38,439 nt of DNA, from assembly GCA_947174235.1 (NCBI GenBank), contig CAMWID010000028.1, positions 1-38,439 of the forward strand, written 5' to 3'. The stretch is from an uncultured Porphyromonadaceae bacterium (GTDB lineage Bacteria; Bacteroidota; Bacteroidia; Bacteroidales; Muribaculaceae). Below are positions 32,890 through 38,439 of the stretch, one piece after another (the first letter of the stretch is position 1; each line of letters begins with the position of its first letter). The notes beneath the pieces are model-generated. The model searched no databases, was not told the DNA's origin, and was given only the letters and a program-made list of their open reading frames with translations. The position numbers and the translations under genes are program-made.

Positions 32890-34698
32890 CTAAGCCAACT
32901 CCCCGTCAATGGCACTGAGAAACTTCGCCATAACCGGATTAGACGCCACAACCTGCTTCAGGTATTCACGCGGAGGAAGCTGACGAGACTGCACCGGTTC
33001 CGTATTGATATCCACCTTCAAAACAAGGAAATCGTTTTCAAGAGCGTCGCGAAGATACTCCAACAGCTTACCCATCGAAAGCTCGAACGCCTGCTGTTGC
33101 GCCGGATGATCCACCACTATCCGGTATGAATGCTCTCCTGTCTGAACAGGCTGCGCCCCCCGCATCGCGTTCACAAGAATATGGAGGGAAGGATTCCTGG
33201 CTATAAAACTCCCCCATGCGTTCATGAAAGCGTCATGCGATATCGGACGGTCTCTCTGTTCAAGACGACCGGAACTGATTTTTCCTGAACCCTTTTGTTC
33301 ATTTAGCCGGAAACCCGCCGGGCGTTGAGCCACTTTTCCTCTCGCGGCGACAGGCGGCTGAGGCCGTGACGGAACCGGTTCCCGCACCGCCGACGTTACT
33401 TCAGCTGGCTGCAGCGCCTGAGCGGGAGATGCCCCCGCAACGACACGTTCAGCATCCCGGGCTGCCGGAGGAACCGGAGCGACATTCTGTGACGGAGATG
33501 AGGGGGACGGTTCCCGTCGCTGTGTATTCTGCCGCGAAACCATGGGATCGCCCAGCGGCACCTGACGATCCACCGATTCAAAAGGGGGCGACGACGGTTT
33601 TGACAATTGGCACAACCGGATAAGCGTCAGCTCCACAAGCAGCCGCTTGCTCGTGGCTGTACGATAATTAAGATCACAGTCGCTCAAAAGTTTTATAGCG
33701 GCATAGTACCATGGCACAGGCAGCGTCTTCGCCTGCGCCACATATTTCTTACCGACCTCCTCGGAGGTCTCGAGAAGCCCTACGGTGCGCTCATCGGCAG
33801 AAACCATCAGATCGCGGACGTGAGCGGCAAGACCGTTCACAAGAAACAACGAGTCAAAGCCTTTGTCGCGGATCTGCTTGTAGATCAACAACGCCTCCGC
33901 CACGTCCCCGCCACGGAAAGCATCCACAAGCCGGAAATAATAGTCATAGTCAAGCACGTTGAGATTCTCTATGGTATTCTCATACGTGACATTCCCTCTT
34001 GACGAGGCGGCGACCTGATCAAATATCGACAAGGCATCGCGCATGGCGCCGTCCGCCTTCAGCGCTATGACGCCGAGAGCCTCCCTGTCTGCGGCCACTC
34101 CCTCCTCCCTTGCCACATACTCCAGATGCTCCACCATGTCGCCGACCGTGATCCTCTTGAAATCATAAATCTGGCAACGGCTCAATATCGTAGGGATAAC
34201 CTTATGTTTTTCCGTTGTAGCGAGAATAAACACCACATATTTAGGCGGCTCCTCAAGGGTCTTGAGAAAAGCGTTGAAAGCCGAATTGGAAAGCATGTGA
34301 ACCTCGTCGATTATGAAGACCCTGTAACGTCCGCTCTGCGGCGGGACGTTGACCTGCTCCGTAATCGAGCGTATGTCGTCCACGGAATTGTTTGAGGCGG
34401 CGTCAAGCTCCACAAGATTGAACGACACACCCTGCTCTATGGCGCGGCATGACTCGCATTCCCCGCATGCCTCTCCGTCTGCGGTAGGATTCAGACAGTT
34501 GATCGTCTTGGCAAAGATCCTTGCGCAAGATGTCTTGCCCACTCCCCGCGGTCCGCAGAATAAATAAGCCTGCGCGAGGCGCCCGCTGTCTATCGCGTTT
34601 TTCAAGGTCGCGGTCAACGCCCGCTGCCCCACCACCGTCCTGAACGTCGCGGGGCGATATTTTCGCGCTGATACAATATATGGCTTCTGTTCCGACAT
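32890..34698 (-). CDS. dnaX: DNA polymerase III subunit gamma/tau
   Basis: The clamp-loader ATPase of the replisome. The 602-residue protein carries Walker A GPRGVGKT (residues 49-56), the zinc cysteines C68, C78, C81, C84, Walker B DEVHMLS, and the sensor region LEEPPKYVVFILATTEKHK. Residues from about 370 form a Pro/Ala/Arg-rich linker, and a C-terminal domain of about 130 residues, as in tau, ends the protein. No A-rich frameshift heptamer was seen in the linker region, so a gamma form by frameshifting is not supported. Divergent from pduO, with closely spaced promoters. Confidence 0.95.
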   Translation of the reverse strand: MSEQKPYIVSARKYRPATFRTVVGQRALTATLKNAIDSGRLAQAYLFCGPRGVGKTSCARIFAKTINCLNPTADGEACGECESCRAIEQGVSFNLVELDAASNNSVDDIRSITEQVNVPPQSGRYRVFIIDEVHMLSNSAFNAFLKTLEEPPKYVVFILATTEKHKVIPTILSRCQIYDFKRITVGDMVEHLEYVAREEGVAADREALGVIALKADGAMRDALSIFDQVAASSRGNVTYENTIENLNVLDYDYYFRLVDAFRGGDVAEALLIYKQIRDKGFDSLFLVNGLAAHVRDLMVSADERTVGLLETSEEVGKKYVAQAKTLPVPWYYAAIKLLSDCDLNYRTATSKRLLVELTLIRLCQLSKPSSPPFESVDRQVPLGDPMVSRQNTQRREPSPSSPSQNVAPVPPAARDAERVVAGASPAQALQPAEVTSAVREPVPSRPQPPVAARGKVAQRPAGFRLNEQKGSGKISSGRLEQRDRPISHDAFMNAWGSFIARNPSLHILVNAMRGAQPVQTGEHSYRIVVDHPAQQQAFELSMGKLLEYLRDALENDFLVLKVDINTEPVQSRQLPPREYLKQVVASNPVMAKFLSAIDGELA

Positions 34699-34731
34699 GC
34701 CTGATGTTTGTCTGATAGGGTTCTTTCTTTT

Positions 34732-34760
34732 CCGGCGGCACGCAGTCTCGGCGCCACCGG
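34732..34760 (-). promoter_or_regulatory. Leader hairpin of dnaX
   Basis: Ten-base arms (34732-34741, 34751-34760) pair with two wobbles around a 9-base loop. It starts about 5 bases after the predicted start and ends 33 bases before the ATG. The sequence after it is A-rich, so not a terminator. Confidence 0.45.
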
Positions 34761-34772
34761 TAATTCCAACTG

Positions 34773-34804
34773 CAAATATACAACTTTTTCAAACCCTCTC
34801 CAAT
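34773..34804 (-). promoter_or_regulatory. dnaX promoter
   Basis: Minus strand: ATTG (34801-34804; one mismatch to TTTG), 20 bases, then TATATTTG (34773-34780), an exact -7 box. Predicted start near 34766. Confidence 0.55.
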
Positions 34805-34815
34805 CCCGGTTTCCA

Positions 34816-34846
34816 TTTTTTAACACTGACGGAATAATTATCTTTG
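34816..34846 (+). promoter_or_regulatory. pduO promoter
   Basis: Plus strand: TTTT (34816-34819), 19 bases, then TATCTTTG (34839-34846), an exact -7 box. The upstream end lies 11 bases from the end of the dnaX promoter, so the two may interfere with or share a regulator. The leader to the ATG is about 105 bases. Confidence 0.5.
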
Positions 34847-34958
34847 AATATTCCACAACAATATGCGCGTCCCCGCGTTAAAAAATAGAAATTTCAAATT
34901 TCCTTACGGAAATGGCGTTGTTTAGACATCTTCAATATTAACCCACTCCCGCGATATC

Positions 34959-35516
34959 ATGGAGAAAAGTAAATTATACACACGCACTGGCGACCTCGGG
35001 GCAACTTCCCTTGTAGGTGGCACCCGCGTTCGTAAAAATGCTGTCAGACTCGAGGCTTACGGCACGATCGACGAGTTCTCATCTTTTCTCGGATGCGTAT
35101 TGTCTGACCCATCTTGTCCTGACGACCAGAAAGAATTTCTTCTTTCTGTCCAGAACATGCTCTTCAACCTCGGCGGCTATCTGGCGAGCGAAGTCCCCGA
35201 GGGGGAAAAACCTGCCGTATGGGGCCTGACGGAAGAACATCTGAAGTCGCTTGAATCAAGAATTGACATTCTTGATTCTATGACTCCGAAAGTAAACGCG
35301 TTTGTACTCCCCGGAGGCACTCCCCTTTCTGCACAGACACATGTGGCGAGAGCGGTATGCAGAAGAGCGGAAAGACGCATCATAACGCTGATGGACAGCG
35401 AATACGTAGATCCGCTTCTCCTGACATACATAAACCGGCTTTCAGACTATCTCTTCATCCTCGCGCGATATTTCAACCATATCGCCGGAATATCCGAAAT
35501 AACTTGGCATAAATAA
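34959..35516 (+). CDS. pduO: PduO-type ATP:cob(I)alamin adenosyltransferase
   Basis: Makes adenosylcobalamin from cob(I)alamin and ATP. The 185-residue protein has the family N-terminus YTRTGDLGATSLVGG (ATP-binding), RLEAYGTIDEFSSFLG, and the later block VARAVCRRAERRIITL followed by YINRLSDYLFILARY, which carry the ATP and corrinoid contacts. No cobalamin riboswitch is recognisable in the 105-base leader. The small acidic-protein gene follows 23 bases downstream. Confidence 0.95.
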   Translation: MEKSKLYTRTGDLGATSLVGGTRVRKNAVRLEAYGTIDEFSSFLGCVLSDPSCPDDQKEFLLSVQNMLFNLGGYLASEVPEGEKPAVWGLTEEHLKSLESRIDILDSMTPKVNAFVLPGGTPLSAQTHVARAVCRRAERRIITLMDSEYVDPLLLTYINRLSDYLFILARYFNHIAGISEITWHK

Positions 35517-35539
35517 AAAAACTTAAATCATATACAACT

Positions 35540-35761
35540 ATGTACTGGACACTTGAACTCGCGTCAAAACTTGAAGACGCACCATGGCCCGCAACAAAAG
35601 ACGAGCTGATCGACTACGCGATGCGTAGTGGAGCCCCACTCGAAGTGATAGAAAACCTTCAGGAGATGGAAGACGAAGGCGAGACCTACGAAAGCATCGA
35701 AGAAATCTGGCCCGACTACCCCTCCAAAGACGATTTCTTCTTCAACGAGGAGGAATACTAA
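35540..35761 (+). CDS. Small acidic DUF2795-like protein
   Basis: A 73-residue acidic protein, MYWTLELASKLEDAPWPATK, with ELIDYAMRSGAPLEVIENLQEM and an EEIWPDYPSKDDFF tail. The pattern (WP, K-x-E-L-I-x-Y-A-x-R-x-G-A) recalls DUF2795 proteins, which are widespread and uncharacterised. It is co-oriented with pduO, with a terminator immediately after, so the two form a small operon. Function unknown. Confidence 0.8.
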   Translation: MYWTLELASKLEDAPWPATKDELIDYAMRSGAPLEVIENLQEMEDEGETYESIEEIWPDYPSKDDFFFNEEEY

Positions 35762-35791
35762 GCAATAGATTTCACACAAACATCTAATAAT

Positions 35792-35827
35792 CAAGGGACA
35801 AACAAAGAGCAATTTGTTTGTCCCTTG
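35792..35827 (+). terminator. Intrinsic terminator of the pduO operon
   Basis: Perfect 15-base arms (35792-35806, 35813-35827) around a 6-base loop, 30 bases past the stop, followed by CTGTTTTA on plus. Confidence 0.78.
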
Positions 35828-35910
35828 CTGTTTTACACCATCAAACCTTATAGTTTGTTTGTCCATTTTACATCATTTTAGCTCCTGAAAATTAGTTAGT
35901 TTGTTTGTTC
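35813..35910 (+). repeat. Three imperfect TTTGTTTGTCC repeats
   Basis: TTTGTTTGTCC occurs at 35813-35823 (right arm of the terminator) and 35854-35864, and TTTGTTTGTTC at 35900-35910, spaced 41 and 46 bases. The second and third copies follow TAG. Function unknown. Confidence 0.5.
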
Positions 35911-35989
35911 AAAATTCATTGCATAAAAATATCCTTTGGAAAATTCATCTTTTTCGTAAAGCAAGGTAAATATTTCTTCTATAAGGAGT

Positions 35990-36136
35990 ATGAATATTTC
36001 TGAGGAGAGATTAAGTTGAGATGACCCTCTTCTACGTAAGATTGAACGCATCCAGGGCATGAAGAAACCCTGCTATCGCCAAACTCTCAGCATATTCTTG
36101 AAACTCCATGGTAATTGTGTCAATCTGACCAAATAA
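35990..36136 (+). pseudogene. Possible gene remnant with an in-frame stop
   Basis: An ATG preceded by AAGGAG opens a frame MNISEERLS that hits TGA at 36017-36019 and then continues in the same frame for 38 codons (DDPLLRKIERIQGMKKPCYR and onward) to TAA at 36136. The composition of the second part looks protein-like. I do not recognise the family. It could be a decayed gene or chance. Confidence 0.25.
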
Positions 36137-36248
36137 TGACAGACATCCGCAAATGCAGATTGTTAGAATATGGATAACCTTATTTTTCGTATATCTCGTG
36201 TTTAATACTTCAATGCCAAAGTTAATCACTTTCACATTCCGGCAGATA

Positions 36249-37607
36249 CTATTTATAGAGATTTAGGAAGTCGGGGAGCTCCGGAGACAAGTACCGTGGC
36301 ACGCCATTTTTTGTCACATTACCGTTTTTATCAATCATAATATGAGTCGGATAGCCTTGAACGTTAAGATGACCCAAGATCTGATCGGTCATTTCCACAT
36401 CAGTTATATCTATAAAAATATGTATAGTGTTTGATATAGTGGGGACTAATTTAATCCAGTTATCCTTGCTCGAATTAAGCCAGATTACAGCAAATCTAAT
36501 GTCACTGTCTTTGAAATGTTCTCTCATAGACTCGCTCCCTTTTAGTCCCGCACGGCACGAGCCGCACCAAGTCGCACTTATATCAAGGTATATAGGGTGT
36601 CCTTCGTATTCATTTATAAGCCATTTCACAGGATTCTCATCAATAAGTTCCTTGATTTCTCCATCAGCATAGACTATGATGCCGCCGTGCTTAATCCCGT
36701 CAATTGAAATGTCGTTGACGTGCTTATCATGTCCATAAAGCCGATCATAATATTTTTTATTGAAAAACACAGATCTATCCGGCACCGGAGCATCCTCATC
36801 ACAGGCATACATTATATCGCGGACAGTTCCTTTCGGGGCGTTGTCCCTGACATCAGGGAAATGATTCATTATGGCGGCAAGGTGATATGGAAAGATCATT
36901 ACCTTCGTATTTTCGTCATTAAAGATGTCAAAGATGGAATCAAGGAAAAATGCACGCTTTTCTTCAATATCCCTTCCACTATAACCTAATGCGGAATTTG
37001 CAATAGCATAAATATTATCAGCATATAACATCGAGATTACTTCGTCAGATAAATTGTTCTTCCGTGCATAAATGTCAATACGGTCTCGCCCCAGCTTGAC
37101 ATATTCCTTAAATACATGCATATATTCTTCAAATGCAACAGTATCAGCGGGCAAATGAACCGCATTTATTAGCGAGCTGATATACTGAAATGCAGAATTA
37201 TATTGCCGATTTATTTCTGCATGGTCTCCGGAGAATGAGACTGAAAGCGGAGAGGTGGAGGCATCTATATCCAGATATATGGAATCGCCAGGAGCTGCAA
37301 ATGCGTTGATGAAGTTGCGTCTGTTATAGGTTATAGTGAATGTGTGAGGATAGGATAGTGGAATCTTATGGCAGAAAGAATCATTGCTGTCAAGTTCGCA
37401 TATTTTCCTTACACTCTTGTCGGATGGATCACATTCGAGTATCGTGGCTGTGCGTGGCATCCCTTCTGCGATGTTCCTAAAGTGACCTGATACTGTTATC
37501 GAGTCTTGCGTTGATGTTTCAGCTGAAGGATTTGGACCTTTTGCCGTGCATGGAATTGATGCAATCAGCATCAAGGATGCAATTATCGTAAAAATTCTAT
37601 TTGTCAT
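36249..37607 (-). CDS. Secreted TlpA-like thioredoxin-family protein
   Basis: A 452-residue protein with a Sec signal peptide (MTNRIFTIIASLMLIASIPCTA), so it is periplasmic or outer-membrane facing. The N-terminal 150 or so residues are beta-rich, as in the DUF4369-type domain that often precedes thioredoxin domains in Bacteroidota. A helical middle part follows, and the C-terminal thioredoxin fold has WCGSC (Cys348, Cys351) and the cis-Pro region GYPTH (near residue 420). It probably reduces or shuffles disulfides of exported proteins. Codon use is more AT-rich than in neighbouring genes, suggesting an accessory origin. A -7 box lies about 90 bases upstream. Confidence 0.85.
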   Translation of the reverse strand: MTNRIFTIIASLMLIASIPCTAKGPNPSAETSTQDSITVSGHFRNIAEGMPRTATILECDPSDKSVRKICELDSNDSFCHKIPLSYPHTFTITYNRRNFINAFAAPGDSIYLDIDASTSPLSVSFSGDHAEINRQYNSAFQYISSLINAVHLPADTVAFEEYMHVFKEYVKLGRDRIDIYARKNNLSDEVISMLYADNIYAIANSALGYSGRDIEEKRAFFLDSIFDIFNDENTKVMIFPYHLAAIMNHFPDVRDNAPKGTVRDIMYACDEDAPVPDRSVFFNKKYYDRLYGHDKHVNDISIDGIKHGGIIVYADGEIKELIDENPVKWLINEYEGHPIYLDISATWCGSCRAGLKGSESMREHFKDSDIRFAVIWLNSSKDNWIKLVPTISNTIHIFIDITDVEMTDQILGHLNVQGYPTHIMIDKNGNVTKNGVPRYLSPELPDFLNLYK

Positions 37608-37704
37608 AATTATTATCTTGTTTCATTTTTCAAATACGTTTTATCTGCGTGAAGACATTTAACTTTTCGCACAAAATATATTTTCAAACTAAAAATTTTT
37701 CAGG

Positions 37705-37712
37705 CAAAGATA
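37705..37712 (-). promoter_or_regulatory. -7 box for the thioredoxin-like gene
   Basis: TATCTTTG on minus is an exact -7 box. No good TTTG is found at the usual spacing. Predicted start near 37698. Confidence 0.4.
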
Positions 37713-37872
37713 CTCAAAAGCCATAGATGATAACGAATAATAAACGGAAAATTGTCTTATTGCCCCAGATGTTGCAATTTATTTGTCCACATTTCATCGA
37801 AGATTTCATAATTTGTTGATATAAAGACATAGGACATCTTTTCAACTAAGAGAAATCAAGATACGAGGTTTA

Positions 37873-37895
37873 ACCGGTCACAGAAAGTGACCGGT
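37873..37895. repeat. Perfect GC-rich hairpin in AT-rich DNA
   Basis: ACCGGTCAC and GTGACCGGT pair around AGAAA, with GGTTTAA and TTAACC as imperfect outer arms. It may be a terminator for the former transposase unit on minus, though no T-run follows. Confidence 0.45.
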
Positions 37896-38118
37896 CGCTT
37901 AACCCGATACATATTGAGTCTTTCATATATAAAGCCCTTATAACCTTGACTATCAATAATGTTTTATCATAATAAATACGTTAGAGATACGAATTTTAAG
38001 GGTATGTTATGAAATTATGTTTCCTTTCGTAAGTTTGGCGTTTTTAAAGTAGTTATAGTGATATATATCAAATTAGGATTTAATGATTAAATGCACACAC
38101 CGCATTAAGTTTATTCTA

Positions 38119-38439
38119 TTATATGTCGGCGTATATACGCCTTATCCATGGGAATGCGACGGACAGCATTGCCACCGGAGCGTATGCGGATTTGGAATCA
38201 TGAATATTGGCAGGAGTAGCGGATGCTTCCAGAATGTCGCCGTCCTTGTCTGTTATTATATTGCGTTTCATGCCTTTGACCTTCTTGTTGCCGTCAATTC
38301 CCTTTTGGGAACGCGGGAGGGCGTAACGGGAACTCTCACTGTCAATAGCTCCGATAGTGGGCTGTGGAGACTCGCCTCTTCTAAGCCTGACTTTCTCCAC
38401 AAGTCCATCCTCAAGTTCGGCAAAGGCATCCATCGCTCC
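38119..38439 (-). pseudogene. IS5-family transposase, C-terminally truncated and cut by the window edge
   Basis: The visible part has the IS5-type DDE block: PTIGAIDSESSRYA (first catalytic Asp), then GNKKVKGMKRNIITDKDGDIL and TPANIHDSK, and PWIRRIYAD with the second catalytic Asp. Family members continue as YADGGYxG and about 60 more residues to the catalytic Glu. Here the frame reads YADI and stops at 38119-38121, so the third catalytic residue is missing. The frame is open at the right window edge, so the gene start lies outside. No terminal inverted repeat was found at the break. Confidence 0.8.

Larger units (their letters stand above)
35762..36248. other. 487-base AT-rich stretch
   Basis: It contains the pduO-operon terminator, three TTTGTTTGT repeats, a possible plus-strand gene remnant (35990-36136) and inverted AAATATT/AATATTT copies near 35968-35999. 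A 67-codon minus-strand frame (36032-36235) overlaps the remnant but lacks support. Confidence 0.5.
37608..38118. other. 511-base AT-rich intergenic region
   Basis: It contains the -7 box for the thioredoxin gene and a hairpin with core arms ACCGGTCAC/GTGACCGGT (37873-37895), whose flanks GGTTTAA and TTAACC add partial pairing. No gene or RNA gene is recognised; the right end abuts the broken transposase. Confidence 0.5.

Noticed and set aside
32890..33600. Programmed frameshift producing a short DnaX (gamma)
   Set aside because: No A AAA AAG-type slippery heptamer was found in the linker region.
34847..34958. Cobalamin riboswitch upstream of pduO
   Set aside because: The leader is too short (about 105 bases) and no B12-box-like sequence was seen.
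36032..36235. A 67-codon minus-strand gene
   Set aside because: No domain, no promoter or ribosome binding site, and it overlaps a more protein-like plus-strand frame.
1..38439. CRISPR arrays, rRNA genes, prophage or conjugative modules
   Set aside because: No regularly spaced repeats, rRNA signatures, or phage or transfer genes were seen anywhere in the window.

Overview
The window looks like chromosomal DNA of a gut-type Bacteroidota, order Bacteroidales (a Muribaculaceae-like or Bacteroides-like lineage is a guess). Reasons: predicted promoters fit the Bacteroidota -33/-7 pattern (TTTG, 19-20 bases, TAnnTTTG), ribosome binding sites are weak and AT-rich, the TamA homologue is a lipoprotein (TamL type), and there is a myo-inositol lipid gene set of the kind characterised in Bacteroides thetaiotaomicron. 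Nearly all genes lie on the minus strand, so operons read right to left.

Layout. 0-1.8 kb: a Stealth-family sugar-phosphate transferase and a small glycosyltransferase, overlapping. 2.0-2.7 kb: trmD. 2.9-9.1 kb: the inositol-lipid locus. pdxA, a nucleotidyltransferase, an ATP-grasp-like protein, a CDP-alcohol phosphatidyltransferase and a HAD protein form one apparent operon ending at a long hairpin; myo-inositol-phosphate synthase follows with its own promoter and terminator. 9.2-14.4 kb: rlmN, a PpiD/SurA-like periplasmic foldase, metK behind a leader that closely resembles a SAM-II riboswitch followed by a terminator-like hairpin, and tRNA-Pro(CGG). 14.5-18.2 kb: a serine hydrolase on minus, then two plus-strand genes, a UbiA-superfamily membrane protein with eroded Asp motifs and a second glycosyltransferase paralogous to the one at 1.0 kb. 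18.1-26.3 kb: VanZ-like gene, tamB, tamL and a small membrane or lipoprotein gene. 26.6-32.6 kb: the rimP-nusA-infB-folK-nudix operon. 32.9-35.8 kb: dnaX, divergent from pduO plus a small acidic protein gene. 35.8-38.4 kb: an AT-rich, gene-poor stretch with a secreted thioredoxin-like protein, a possible gene remnant and an IS5-type transposase cut short at its C-terminus and running off the window edge.

How the genes fit together. Myo-inositol-phosphate synthase would supply inositol phosphate; the nucleotidyltransferase and CDP-alcohol transferase would activate it or attach it to lipid; the HAD protein is one candidate for dephosphorylation; the ATP-grasp-like protein has no assigned step and is the most interesting unknown. 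TamL/TamB serve outer-membrane assembly, and the Stealth and glycosyltransferase genes suggest surface-polysaccharide variation. Several predicted transcripts begin with a stable hairpin a few bases after the promoter, a recurrent architecture worth testing. No CRISPR array, prophage or rRNA was seen.
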